From: Reichenbachiella sp. 5M10
GTDB taxonomy: Bacteria; Bacteroidota; Bacteroidia; Cytophagales; Cyclobacteriaceae
Reading direction: 5' to 3'
DNA: 64,000 nt
NCBI RefSeq assembly: GCF_002742335.1
Contig: NZ_MDGR01000007.1
Span: 3,042,501 to 3,106,500 of the forward strand
The notes below the pieces were generated by a model. That model was not told the DNA's origin. It made no database searches and worked only from the letters and a program-made list of their open reading frames with translations. The translations under genes were made by a program, and so were the position numbers. Below are positions 38,959 through 47,691 of this stretch, one piece after another (position 1 is the first letter of the stretch; each line of letters opens with the position of its first letter).

Positions 38959-41271
38959 ATGAACTTAGTTATAGTAGAGTCACCCGCGAAAGCAAAAACC
39001 ATAGAGGGATATCTAGGTAAAGATTACAAGGTCACCTCTAGCTATGGCCATGTTCGAGATTTACAAAAAGGCAACAATGCCATCGATGTAGAAAATGGAT
39101 TTGCACCAACCTACGAAGTCTCCAAAGACAAAAAAGATGTCATCAAGGAACTGAAGAAATTGAGCAAGGATGCAGAGACTATCTACCTCGCGAGTGATGA
39201 TGACCGTGAAGGGGAAGCAATCTCTTGGCATCTCAAAGAAGCCTTGAAGCTTAAAGACGAAAACACGAAGCGCATCGTCTTTCGTGAAATCACAAAGGGA
39301 GCCATCACCTCTGCCATCGAGCACCCTAGGGGTATCGATATAGACCTTGTCAATGCACAACAAGCACGTCGGGTACTCGATCGACTCGTTGGTTTCGAAC
39401 TTTCTCCTATTCTTTGGAAAAAAATCAAAACAGGACTTTCGGCAGGACGAGTACAATCGGTAGCCGTACGATTGGTTGTTGATCGCGAACGTGCCATAGA
39501 CAAGTTCAAGCCAGTTTCGGCATTCAAAGTGACTGCCTTATTTATTTTGGATCAAGGAAAAACTCTTGTCGCCGAATTGCCTACCAAATTCAAAAGTGAA
39601 GACGATGCCCTAGGTTTTGTCCAAGGTTGCGTCGGTGCACAATTCGAAATTGAAAACCTGGAGAAAAAACCAGGCAAAAAAACTCCTGCTCCTCCATTCA
39701 CTACTTCTACGCTACAACAAGAAGCCAGTAGAAAGTTGGGATTCTCAGTATCTCGAACCATGAGTGTAGCCCAAAAGCTGTACGAAAGTGGTAAAATATC
39801 CTACATGAGAACAGACTCTCTCAATCTATCCGAAGAGGCAATGACTGCCGCTCAAGAAGAAATCAAATCGAGCTATGGAGACAGTTTCTCAAACCCAAGA
39901 CGATACAAAACCAAAAATTCTTCAGCACAAGAGGCTCACGAAGCGATACGTCCCACCAATTTTGGACTACACACTGCAGGAGGAGACGATAGTGAAAAAA
40001 AACTGTACGATCTGATCTGGAAACGAGCCATCGCTTCACAAATGTCCGATGCTCAAATCGAAAAAACCATTGCAACTATCAACATCTCCACAAGAGCAGA
40101 AAAATTGCGCGCTTCAGGTGAGGTGATCAAATTTGAAGGCTTCTTAAAAGTCTACATCGAATCAAATGATGATGAAAACGATGAGCCGGAGCAAAAAGAA
40201 ATGTTGCCCCCCTTGTCTGTTGGGCAGGCTCTTGATCTAAAAGAACTCAAAGCAAAAGAAGGGTTTACAAGACACCCAGCTCGATTCACCGAGGCAAGCC
40301 TCGTCAAACAGCTCGAAGAAATGGGGATCGGTAGACCATCAACGTATGCCCCCACTATTTCTACGATTCAGAAAAGAAATTATGTAGTCAAAGAAGCTCG
40401 TGATGGTCACGAAAGACACTACAAAGAAATCGTCCTCTCTGGAGAAAAAGTCTCAACCCTTGACAAAACTGAAATCACAGGAGCAGAGAAAAACAAACTT
40501 TTCCCAACAAACACTGCAATGGTGGTCAACGACTTTTTGGTGGAGCACTTTCCAAATGTCATTGACTTCTCCTTCACTGCCAACGTAGAGAAGGAGTTTG
40601 ATGAAATATCTCAAGGCACCAAAACCTGGAATAGCATGATTGCTTCATTCTATGGTGATTTTCACAAAAAAGTCGAAACCACAGAACAAATAGAAAGATC
40701 CGAAATCGGAACGACTAGAGAGCTAGGAAACGATCCAAAAACTGGTCTACCGATCTATGCGCGACTCGGACGATTTGGAGCCATGGTCCAACTCGGCGAC
40801 ATCAGTGATGAAGAAGGGGCAGAAAAACCTCAATACGCGAGCCTCAAAAAAGGTCAATTTCTTGAAAGTCTAACCTTGGAAGATGCTTTGGAACTATTCA
40901 AACTGCCAAGACAAGTTGGGGAGTTTGAAGACAAGGTGATGACCGCAGCTATCGGAAGATTCGGCCCCTACATCAGACACGATGGCAAGTTCGTATCCAT
41001 TCCAAAAGAAATGGACCCTCTTCAGATCACAGCAGACGAATCCATTGAATTGATCTTAGCAAAAAGAAAAGCTGATGCAGAGAAGTTTATCAAAGCCTTT
41101 GATGAAAACCCAGAAGTTCAAGTACTGAATGGGAGATGGGGTCCGTATATCAAATTTGGCAAGAAGAATGTAAAGATCCCTAAGGATACTGATCCAAAAA
41201 CTTTGACATACGAAGACTGTGTAGCATTAGAAAAGAAAGCTCCAGAGAAAAAAACAAGGAAGAAAAAATAA
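38959..41271 (+). CDS. topA: DNA topoisomerase I (type IA)
   Basis: 770 residues from the ATG at 38959 (MNLVIVESPAKAKTIEGYLG); the upstream in-frame start is TTG and adds unlikely residues. It relaxes negative supercoils. The Toprim domain shows the N-terminal Glu and YLASDDDREGEAISWHLKEA (DxD), the catalytic Tyr is in KISYMRTDSLNLS near residue 285, and QEAHEAIRPTNF follows. In place of zinc fingers the C-terminus has two Toprim C-terminal repeats (GRFGPYIRHDGKFVSIPKEM and GRWGPYIKFGKKNVKIPKDT), then a lysine-rich tail ending KKTRKKK. This layout is normal in Bacteroidota. Confidence 0.97.
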   Translation: MNLVIVESPAKAKTIEGYLGKDYKVTSSYGHVRDLQKGNNAIDVENGFAPTYEVSKDKKDVIKELKKLSKDAETIYLASDDDREGEAISWHLKEALKLKDENTKRIVFREITKGAITSAIEHPRGIDIDLVNAQQARRVLDRLVGFELSPILWKKIKTGLSAGRVQSVAVRLVVDRERAIDKFKPVSAFKVTALFILDQGKTLVAELPTKFKSEDDALGFVQGCVGAQFEIENLEKKPGKKTPAPPFTTSTLQQEASRKLGFSVSRTMSVAQKLYESGKISYMRTDSLNLSEEAMTAAQEEIKSSYGDSFSNPRRYKTKNSSAQEAHEAIRPTNFGLHTAGGDDSEKKLYDLIWKRAIASQMSDAQIEKTIATINISTRAEKLRASGEVIKFEGFLKVYIESNDDENDEPEQKEMLPPLSVGQALDLKELKAKEGFTRHPARFTEASLVKQLEEMGIGRPSTYAPTISTIQKRNYVVKEARDGHERHYKEIVLSGEKVSTLDKTEITGAEKNKLFPTNTAMVVNDFLVEHFPNVIDFSFTANVEKEFDEISQGTKTWNSMIASFYGDFHKKVETTEQIERSEIGTTRELGNDPKTGLPIYARLGRFGAMVQLGDISDEEGAEKPQYASLKKGQFLESLTLEDALELFKLPRQVGEFEDKVMTAAIGRFGPYIRHDGKFVSIPKEMDPLQITADESIELILAKRKADAEKFIKAFDENPEVQVLNGRWGPYIKFGKKNVKIPKDTDPKTLTYEDCVALEKKAPEKKTRKKK

Positions 41272-41297
41272 TTTCTCTTCCTTGAGTCATTTTATTA

Positions 41298-41990
41298 TTA
41301 TTCCAACAAATCCATATCTCTGATTAGAATTCTTCTTCGATCAAAGTTAATTATGTTTTGCTCTTTGAGATGATTCAAAGTAGTTGTCACAGTTTGTCTT
41401 GAAGTCCCTGTAAGACTTGCAATATCTTTGTGCGTGAAATTATTTTTGATTAAAGTTTCAAACCCGACCTTCTGACCATTCTCCAAAGCTAAATCCCTCA
41501 AAAAATCAACTACTCGAGTACGTGAATCCTTCGACGTGATAGACTCCAATCGTTTCTCAAGACTTTCCAGTTTCTTAGTTAAGATATTGATTACCTTTTG
41601 GTTCAGTTGAGCATTTTGCCTTGAAGCCTCCAGTACATCCTCTACGACAAACACCTTCACCTTTGTATCTGCAGTGACAGCCTGTGCGTACTCCGTACGA
41701 ATTTCCTCTCCAGACAGAGCCTTCTCTCCAAAAACACTCCCAGGGTTCAAGATGGATTTCACCACCTCTTTCCCCGTGCCGTCAGATTTAGCAATCTTGA
41801 CACTCCCTTGTTCTATTAAATAAATACAATCTGACACCTGACCATTTTCGTAGATCAATTTATCCTTTGCATAATCCAAAACCGAAGAAGGGATATTTGA
41901 CAAAACATCTTCCGTCACCATCTCAGCTGTATTTCTCTTAAAACCAGTAAGCAATTGCTCGTTGTGTGTTATATTTTTTTCGATAATCAT
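41298..41990 (-). CDS. Crp/Fnr-family transcription regulator
   Basis: 230 residues. Residues about 25-140 are a cyclic-nucleotide-binding-like domain (LIYENGQVSDCIYLIEQGSV, NPGSVFGEKALSGEE), then a long dimerisation helix (about 130-155) and a winged HTH with HKDIASLTGTSRQTVTTTLN. The Fnr iron-sulfur cysteines are absent, so it is Crp-like instead of Fnr-like. The ligand is unknown. It is divergent from the hemJ-SCO-cytochrome c set, which it may regulate; a 10-bp palindrome TCAATATTGA lies between them at 42051-42060. It converges with topA. Confidence 0.9.
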   Translation of the reverse strand: MIIEKNITHNEQLLTGFKRNTAEMVTEDVLSNIPSSVLDYAKDKLIYENGQVSDCIYLIEQGSVKIAKSDGTGKEVVKSILNPGSVFGEKALSGEEIRTEYAQAVTADTKVKVFVVEDVLEASRQNAQLNQKVINILTKKLESLEKRLESITSKDSRTRVVDFLRDLALENGQKVGFETLIKNNFTHKDIASLTGTSRQTVTTTLNHLKEQNIINFDRRRILIRDMDLLE

Positions 41991-42050
41991 TTTCTCGTCG
42001 TTTGTAGTCGTTCACAAAAAATATCCTTCTAGATTTAATTCCCATTTGAC

Positions 42051-42060
42051 TCAATATTGA
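42051..42060. promoter_or_regulatory. 10-bp palindrome in the Crp-hemJ divergent region
   Basis: TCAATATTGA is exactly self-complementary and lies between the two divergent starts, 61 bases from the Crp ATG and 62 from hemJ. It may be an operator for the neighbouring regulator. Confidence 0.3.
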
Positions 42061-42094
42061 CACATCATCTGTATGAGAACTCTCACATGGGATC

Positions 42095-42102
42095 TATATT
42101 TG
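42095..42102 (+). promoter_or_regulatory. Candidate -7 box for hemJ
   Basis: TATATTTG fits TAnnTTTG, 20 bases before the ATG at 42122. No clear -33 TTTG, as expected for a promoter that needs an activator. Confidence 0.4.
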
Positions 42103-42121
42103 CCCAAGATTTTACTTTCCA

Positions 42122-42652
42122 ATGTATTTGTACCTAAAGGCTACCCACATCATTTTTATCGTCACTTGGTTTGCAGGCCTGTTTTATATGGTTCGTCTGT
42201 TTATTTACTCTACTGAATCTCAAGCAAAAAGCGAACCAGAAAAATCGATACTAAGCAAACAAATGCTCCTCATGCAGAATCGCCTGTGGTATATTATCAC
42301 ATGGCCATCAGCTGTGCTTACGCTATTTTTGGGTGGATGGTTGGCTTATTTGATGAATTACTGGCTACAACCATGGTTTCAAATCAAGCTTTGCTTAGTT
42401 GTTGGGCTATATGGCTATCACCTGATCTGCGGCAGACTTCATCGCCAAATGACTCAAGGTATCTATCGCTACAGCTCTAAACAATACCGCATTTGGAACG
42501 AGGTAGCCACTCTTTTCTTATTCGCCATTGTATTCGTAGTAGTTCTCAAGAGCAGTTTCAATTGGATTTGGGGAGTATTGGGAATTATCGCACTCGGAGT
42601 TCTACTAATGGGTGGAATTAAACTATACAAAAATTTAAGAAAAGATGACTAA
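42122..42652 (+). CDS. hemJ: Protoporphyrinogen oxidase HemJ
   Basis: 176 residues with four to five membrane helices. Family signs are the N-terminal YLYLKATHIIFIVTWFAGLF with the conserved His, MQNRLWYIITWPSAVLTLFL, the KLCLVVGLYGYHLICGRLHR segment with a second conserved His and Arg, and YRIWNEVATLFLFAIVFVVV. HemJ oxidises protoporphyrinogen IX to protoporphyrin IX in the cytoplasmic membrane, the next-to-last step of heme synthesis. It overlaps the SCO gene by 8 bases and heads a respiratory operon. Confidence 0.92.
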   Translation: MYLYLKATHIIFIVTWFAGLFYMVRLFIYSTESQAKSEPEKSILSKQMLLMQNRLWYIITWPSAVLTLFLGGWLAYLMNYWLQPWFQIKLCLVVGLYGYHLICGRLHRQMTQGIYRYSSKQYRIWNEVATLFLFAIVFVVVLKSSFNWIWGVLGIIALGVLLMGGIKLYKNLRKDD

Positions 42653-43304
42653 CCCCATAATACAGCGAAATGTTTTCCTTTTTATAATAGGGATATGCTG
42701 CTACGCTTGCACTACCACAAGCCCTAAAAAAAACTTACCAGTCTTAGGACGACCTGAGATTGTCACACAGTTCATCAACGGAACAATACAAACGGACACC
42801 CTACCACACCGTGTTGCCAATTTTCAGCTACTCAACCAAGACAGCGTACTCATCACCAATGACTCGCTGCGTGACAACATTTATGTGGCAGACTTTTTTT
42901 TCACCTCCTGCCCTACGATATGTCCAGTCATGAAAAAACAACTGCTGCGAGTCTATGATCAATACCATAATGACAACCGCTTGAAAATAGTATCTCATAC
43001 CATTGACCCAAACTACGACAATGTCAACGTGCTCGCTGAATACAGTCAGGCGTTAGGCGTAGACAGTGATCACTGGCTCTTCCTCACTGGCAACCAAGAC
43101 TCCATCTATCAATTGGGCGAAAAAAGCTACATGGTGACTGCTGGGTCTGACGAGGAGGCTCCAGGAGGTTTCATTCATAGCGGTGCATTTTTGCTGGTAG
43201 ATCGAGAGCGTCGTATCAGAGGGGTATACGATGGTACCATGGAAGAACAAGTTGATCTACTATTGTCTGACATCAATATATTACTCAATGAAGAATATAA
43301 ATAA
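42645..43304 (+). CDS. SCO-family copper chaperone/thiol protein
   Basis: 219 residues. A lipoprotein-type signal ends in ICCYACTTTS (Cys near 19-22). The thioredoxin-like domain has the copper-binding CPTICP in FFFTSCPTICPVMKKQLLRV and the third ligand His in GGFIHSGAFLLVDRERRIRG. SCO proteins deliver copper to the CuA centre of cytochrome oxidase. The gene overlaps hemJ at its start by 8 bases and the cytochrome c gene at its end by 17, so the three are translated together. No oxidase genes are in the window. Confidence 0.92.
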   Translation: MTNPIIQRNVFLFIIGICCYACTTTSPKKNLPVLGRPEIVTQFINGTIQTDTLPHRVANFQLLNQDSVLITNDSLRDNIYVADFFFTSCPTICPVMKKQLLRVYDQYHNDNRLKIVSHTIDPNYDNVNVLAEYSQALGVDSDHWLFLTGNQDSIYQLGEKSYMVTAGSDEEAPGGFIHSGAFLLVDRERRIRGVYDGTMEEQVDLLLSDINILLNEEYK

Positions 43305-43716
43305 GTTCGTCTCCTTATTTATAGTACTCTTGGCTCTATCCTTAGGATCATGCAAACATAGTAATCCTGAGGAAATCAAACTGCGACAATATTTGATCCA
43401 AGGAGAGCAGCTCTATAGACTTCATTGTGCCAACTGCCATCAAAATGATGGCAGTGGTCTTGGTCTACTCATCCCCCCGATCGATTCCGCCTTTATACAA
43501 TCCAACCTCGAGCTAAGTATCTGTGCCATCAAACATGGACTCACTGGTCCAATCTCAATCAACCACAAAACATATGATGGAGAAATGCCAGCCAATCCAC
43601 GGCTCACCTCCTTAGAAATTGCCGAAATCATCACCTTCATAGACGTCAATTGGGGCAAAAAGAAGGGAATAACGACCATTTCAACGGTTGAAAAAAGTCT
43701 AAATCTATGTAAATAG
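43288..43716 (+). CDS. Monoheme cytochrome c lipoprotein
   Basis: 142 residues from the ATG at 43288, inside the end of the SCO gene, chosen because it begins a lipoprotein signal (MKNINKFVSLFIVLLALSLG, then SCK). The heme-binding CANCH is near residue 48 (LYRLHCANCHQNDGSGLG), and the likely axial Met is in YDGEMPANPRLTS. This is a small class I cytochrome c, probably bound to the periplasmic face of a membrane and working beside SCO and heme synthesis. The 17-base overlap with SCO implies translational coupling. Confidence 0.88.
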   Translation: MKNINKFVSLFIVLLALSLGSCKHSNPEEIKLRQYLIQGEQLYRLHCANCHQNDGSGLGLLIPPIDSAFIQSNLELSICAIKHGLTGPISINHKTYDGEMPANPRLTSLEIAEIITFIDVNWGKKKGITTISTVEKSLNLCK

Positions 43717-43833
43717 GACATTCATCCAATTTTACCCATCACTCATTCGACAAATCTCACCATTAGTCGATTGATCCATTGAAGGATCGTATTTATCGAA
43801 AGAATTCTCAGCTAAATAACTACAGCCCTACAT

Positions 43834-43872
43834 TTACTTCCAAGTAAAAAACAAAATTCCTCTTGGAAGTAA
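43834..43872. terminator. 11-bp inverted repeat, possible terminator or operator
   Basis: TTACTTCCAAG (43834-43844) pairs perfectly with CTTGGAAGTAA (43862-43872) around 17 bases, followed by TTTT. It lies 118 bases after the cytochrome c stop. Confidence 0.4.
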
Positions 43873-43894
43873 TTTTCACCTAAAACCTGTGGTC

Positions 43895-43981
43895 ATGATC
43901 TTTTCATTTATTTTATTCCCAATAGTCATATTTACCATCTCCTATTTTAGATACAAAAACATGCTCTCCAAAAACGGGTGA
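43895..43981 (+). CDS. Possible 28-residue single-span membrane peptide
   Basis: ATG to TGA, 28 codons: MIFSFILFPIVIFTISYF then RYKNMLSKNG. One hydrophobic helix followed by a positive tail fits a type I-like small membrane protein such as an oxidase accessory subunit, and it follows a respiratory operon. There is no clear ribosome-binding site, and a chance frame of this length is quite possible. Confidence 0.25.
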   Translation: MIFSFILFPIVIFTISYFRYKNMLSKNG

Positions 43982-44163
43982 CGTGCAGTAAATATGACAA
44001 AAAGCAGATGCTCAAATAAGACATGTTTACTCACAAAGGACAAAAATGAAATTGGTAGTTTTATTTACTCATTGTAGTACGTAGAATTATTATTGAATTG
44101 TATTAATATTGTATTGGATGAATTTTAGCCACCACCAAAAGTAAAATTCTGAACACAACATTT

Positions 44164-45429
44164 ATGCAAATTTTAGATATCCTAGCCCTGTTTATTTTTC
44201 TCGCAGGGGTCTTTATCTACATCAACACCTACTATCTAAAACTCCCTTCTTCTGTTGGATTGATGATATTAGCATTGGGGCTGTCTATTGCGTTATTAAT
44301 ACTCAATGAGTTGATCCCAGAGTTTAAACTAGGCACAGAACGTATACTCAAGGACTATGACTATCATGAGGTCCTCTATCAACTTGTTTTGAGTTTCATG
44401 CTCTTTGCGGGGGCTTTACAGATTGATTTCAAAAAATTAGCAGAAGAACGTGCTCCTGTACTCATACTGGCACTATTGGGCGTACTAATCTCTACAGCCA
44501 TTGTAGGCACTGGTGTCCACTATTTACTAGACTGGATTGGGCTCGAACTAGACTTGATGTATTGTTTGGTTTTTGGAGCCTTGATATCTCCTACCGACCC
44601 AATAGCTATTACATCCACCATAAGAAAATACAACCTCTCCAAAAACCTAGAAACTAGAATGGCAGGAGAGTCATTATTCAATGACGGAATTGCTGTGGTA
44701 TTGGCCTTGACTCTTTTGGATCTGGCACACTCAGGAGAGGATCATTACATTGGGCCCATTGATATCCTCTGGGTATTTGGTACTGATATCATTGGAGGAA
44801 TCATTATAGGTCTCTTCCTCGGTTATTTAGGTTACCGCTTGCTCAAATACATAGACAATGACGAGGTAGAAGTGGAAGTACTCATGACCCTTGCGCTAGT
44901 CATGGCTGGCACACAACTTGCCGAGTTCACCCATGTATCTGCTAAGCAAGCAGTGGTAATCATGGGGCTTGTCATAGGAAATGAAGGCAAAAGTGGGCAT
45001 GTCACCAGTGCCGCTGGAGATTACGTTTTCAAGTTTTGGTACTTGATCGAAGAAACGCTTAATGCTATGCTTTTCGTTTTGATAGGTTTAGAAATGCTGA
45101 TCATCCCTCTTCGTTTTGATTATTTTGCCGCTGGGCTATTCGCTTTCATCATTGTATTGTTTGCACGATATGTAAGTGTAGGCGTCCCGATTGCCGCCAT
45201 GAGCCCCTTTCGGAAATTCGAAAAAAACACCATCAACGTCTTGGCTTGGGGCGGTTTACGTGGAGGCATCCCCATTGCATTATCACTGTCCCTACCGGAT
45301 TTCGAAGGAAAAGACATCATCATCACTATGACTTATACCGTAGTGGTATGTTCTGTGCTCTACCAAGGACTAACTGTCCCTTATCTCATGCGTACGACCT
45401 TTACCGAAAAAAAACTCAACAAGAGCTAA
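44164..45429 (+). CDS. Na+/H+ antiporter, CPA1 (NhaP/NHE) family
   Basis: 421 residues with about 12 membrane helices and no long cytoplasmic tail. The ion-binding motif is in ETRMAGESLFNDGIAVVLAL (Asn-Asp pair), after FGALISPTDPIAITS, a further CPA1 mark. GGLRGGIPIALSLSLP near residue 360 is the conserved helix with the arginine. It exchanges Na+ (or K+) for H+ across the cytoplasmic membrane, for pH and salt homeostasis, fitting a marine organism. It stands alone between gaps of 447 and 131 bases. Confidence 0.93.
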   Translation: MQILDILALFIFLAGVFIYINTYYLKLPSSVGLMILALGLSIALLILNELIPEFKLGTERILKDYDYHEVLYQLVLSFMLFAGALQIDFKKLAEERAPVLILALLGVLISTAIVGTGVHYLLDWIGLELDLMYCLVFGALISPTDPIAITSTIRKYNLSKNLETRMAGESLFNDGIAVVLALTLLDLAHSGEDHYIGPIDILWVFGTDIIGGIIIGLFLGYLGYRLLKYIDNDEVEVEVLMTLALVMAGTQLAEFTHVSAKQAVVIMGLVIGNEGKSGHVTSAAGDYVFKFWYLIEETLNAMLFVLIGLEMLIIPLRFDYFAAGLFAFIIVLFARYVSVGVPIAAMSPFRKFEKNTINVLAWGGLRGGIPIALSLSLPDFEGKDIIITMTYTVVVCSVLYQGLTVPYLMRTTFTEKKLNKS

Positions 45430-45560
45430 ACCAAGCTTTATAAACAGGTGACACCTCTGTCGGGAACTCGTTCTATGATAAAACTTCAAACATTGAATTG
45501 ATTTTTCAATGAAGGTTTGCATTGACCAACTTAGGAATTATCATTGTAAAAAATTCACCG

Positions 45561-46664
45561 ATGAGTCCTTCATACAAAACATTCTTACTGGCCATTTGCA
45601 TGGTACACAGCCTTTCCTGTTGTGACAAAAGCAACAAAGAGACGGCATCCAAACCACTTAGAAAGACACAATACGCCAAAGTAATTTCTCCGGAAAACAA
45701 CAGTACATTTGCTTTAGGTGATGAGATTGAATTTCTCATTCGCCCACAACAGGAAGGCATAGAAATTGACTCAATAACTGCACAACGAGAGAGCAAAAAC
45801 ATATTCTCCTTTGAATCAAATCATACCGGGGTATGGAAAACTAAAAATCAGACGGTAGGTTCTCATGCGATCATATTGACCATCTACTTGAATAATCAAA
45901 CCATCGAACGTCGCATTGTTAATCTCAAACTACTAGCCAAGTCCGCTCCTCAAAGCTTAACTTACCAACTAATCAATAGCTACCCACACGATCCCACATC
46001 GTATACCCAAGGTTTGATCATGGAAAATGGGGTTTTGTACGAAAGTACTGGACAGCAAAACGAATCCAGTGTCAATCACATCGATATTCAATCTGGTCAA
46101 CAAATCAAGCAATTTGACTTAGAACCAAAGTACTTCGGTGAGGGCATTGCTATCAAAGGAGACAGTTTGTATATGTTGACGTATAGAGCTCAGAAGGGCT
46201 TTATTTTCGATAAAAACACTCTGTCCCCTATTGATGAGTTTTACTACCACAACGCAGAGGGCTGGGGCTTGACCACTATCAATGACGACACGCTAGTGAT
46301 GAGTGACGGCAGTCACAAGCTATTCTTCAAAGACCCAAACGGTTTCACAGACTTACGTATTGTAGAAGTTTACGACAACCATGGCCCGATCGATTTTCTC
46401 AATGAACTCGAATATGTGAATGGGAAAATATTTGCCAATCGCTACTTAACGGACAAAATCTACATGATTAACCCTACAAACGGCCAAGTTGAAGGTGTAT
46501 TGGACCTATCTGGTATTTTAGATCTTCAAAATTATCACGAACGCATCGATGTTTTGAATGGAATCGCCTACAACAAATTAACCAAAACGTACTATATTAC
46601 TGGAAAATGGTGGCCAAAACTATTTGAAATTGAAATCCTAAATCAAGAACAAGTGCCGATATGA
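45561..46664 (+). CDS. Glutaminyl-peptide cyclotransferase (plant/bacterial type), lipoprotein
   Basis: 367 residues from the ATG at 45561, which begins a lipoprotein signal (MSPSYKTFLLAICMVHSLSC, Cys20). An N-terminal immunoglobulin-like segment of about 100 residues is followed by a five-bladed beta-propeller of the glutamine cyclotransferase family: YPHDPTSYTQGLIMENGVLY, EPKYFGEGIAIKGDSLYMLT, EGWGLTTINDDTLVMSDGSH and DVLNGIAYNKLTKTYYITGK. It cyclises N-terminal glutamine to pyroglutamate on exported peptides, protecting them from aminopeptidases. It overlaps the SCP2 gene by 4 bases (ATGA). Confidence 0.92.
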   Translation: MSPSYKTFLLAICMVHSLSCCDKSNKETASKPLRKTQYAKVISPENNSTFALGDEIEFLIRPQQEGIEIDSITAQRESKNIFSFESNHTGVWKTKNQTVGSHAIILTIYLNNQTIERRIVNLKLLAKSAPQSLTYQLINSYPHDPTSYTQGLIMENGVLYESTGQQNESSVNHIDIQSGQQIKQFDLEPKYFGEGIAIKGDSLYMLTYRAQKGFIFDKNTLSPIDEFYYHNAEGWGLTTINDDTLVMSDGSHKLFFKDPNGFTDLRIVEVYDNHGPIDFLNELEYVNGKIFANRYLTDKIYMINPTNGQVEGVLDLSGILDLQNYHERIDVLNGIAYNKLTKTYYITGKWWPKLFEIEILNQEQVPI

Positions 46665-46957
46665 GTTTAGAAGAAACGACCCAAAAAGTGGCTTCTCTCG
46701 CCGAAAAGAAAGGTGGAAGTATTGGCAAGAAAATCAAGTTCAGGTTCGATGAAGGAGTCATTTCACTCGACGATAGTTCCAATCCGACAAAGGTCACCAA
46801 TGAAGACGACTATGCAGACTGCACAGTCAAAGTAAGCCTTGAAAACTTCAATAAGTTGATGAATGGGGAGATGAATGCCATGGGGGCATACATGATGGGA
46901 AAAATCAAAATAGAAGGTGACATGAGCGTTGCGATGAAGTTATCCAACCTATTCTAG
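46661..46957 (+). CDS. SCP2 sterol-carrier-domain protein
   Basis: 98 residues, one SCP2 domain: KKIKFRFDEGVISLDDSS at the start, DDYADCTVKVSLENFNKLMN, then MNAMGAYMMGKIKIEGDMSV and AMKLSNLF at the end, a pattern typical of the family. Such proteins bind fatty acyl-CoA or other lipids in the cytoplasm. It overlaps the cyclotransferase gene by 4 bases. The following TetR and crotonase genes fit a lipid or acyl-CoA theme, though they have a separate promoter. Confidence 0.92.
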   Translation: MSLEETTQKVASLAEKKGGSIGKKIKFRFDEGVISLDDSSNPTKVTNEDDYADCTVKVSLENFNKLMNGEMNAMGAYMMGKIKIEGDMSVAMKLSNLF

Positions 46958-47049
46958 TCGAATACCCCTTTTATTGTTTATACTTCCTTGACCCAAAAGT
47001 GAACTAAACAACAGATTAACCTTTAGGTGTGATTGTCTTTCATATCAAA

Positions 47050-47063
47050 CTAACAAATGTTAG
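47050..47063. promoter_or_regulatory. Palindromic operator upstream of the TetR gene (PaaR-like)
   Basis: CTAACAAATGTTAG has 6-bp arms CTAACA and TGTTAG around AA. It overlaps a possible -7 box (TAGCTTTA at 47061-47068) and so would give autorepression. The pattern fits the CNAACG-NN-CGTTNG type I recall for PaaR regulators of phenylacetate genes, except A/T at the sixth and ninth bases. Confidence 0.5.
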
Positions 47064-47100
47064 CTTTATATGGATTCTTTTTATCTAAACTGTTAGAGTT

Positions 47101-47691
47101 ATCAAGAAGTCAAAGAAACAAATCATCATTGAAGAAGCCGCACGACTGTTTCGAGAGAAAGGGTACGTAGCGACTACTATGCGTGATCTCGCCTCAGAAG
47201 TCGGCATGGAGGCTGCCAGTCTCTACAACCACATCAAATCCAAAGAAGAGATTCTCAATGAAATCTGCTTCTCCCTGGCCAACACCTATGGGGCCAAAAT
47301 GGATGAAGTGTACGCGACAAGTGATACACCGATAGAAAAAATAAAGAAGCTCATTGCGCTACATATACAAATCAACTCCATGAGCTCACCTTTGGCGACA
47401 GTCATGAACGACGAGTGGAGACACTTGACCGAGCCTTGTAAATCACAGTTTTTAGAAAAAAGAAAACAATATGAACGTCGCTTCACAGATATCATTGAAG
47501 AAGGGATCAAACGTGGAGAAATCAAAAATGTAGATTCGAAAATCGCACTTTATACCCTGCTATCTTCTGTGCGCTGGCTACAACACTGGTATCACGCCAA
47601 TCGCGAACTAGACGTGACAGACATCAAAGGCAATATCATGGAAATGTTCTTCGCAGGACTGATAGAGAATCAATATGAATGGAAAAATTAA
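47101..47691 (+). CDS. TetR-family regulator (PaaR-like), start codon uncertain
   Basis: The HTH is unmistakable: KQIIIEEAARLFREKGYVAT, then MRDLASEVGMEAASLYNHIK. The first ATG in frame (47179) falls inside the HTH and would remove its first helix. Upstream the frame is open back to a stop at 47086-47088 but has no ATG, GTG or TTG. Initiation at ATC (47101) or ATT (47128) is the simplest reading; a frameshift or sequencing error upstream is the alternative. From 47101 the protein has 196 residues. The ligand domain (LIALHIQINSMSSPLATVMN) suggests an acyl-CoA type effector. It overlaps the crotonase gene by 17 bases. Confidence 0.8.
   Translation: MKKSKKQIIIEEAARLFREKGYVATTMRDLASEVGMEAASLYNHIKSKEEILNEICFSLANTYGAKMDEVYATSDTPIEKIKKLIALHIQINSMSSPLATVMNDEWRHLTEPCKSQFLEKRKQYERRFTDIIEEGIKRGEIKNVDSKIALYTLLSSVRWLQHWYHANRELDVTDIKGNIMEMFFAGLIENQYEWKN

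Larger units (their letters stand above)
43717..44163. other. 447-base gap between cytochrome c and antiporter genes
   Basis: The region is AT-rich. It holds an 11-bp inverted repeat (43834-43872) and a possible 28-codon gene (43895-43981), both listed separately, and otherwise nothing I recognise. Confidence 0.4.
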
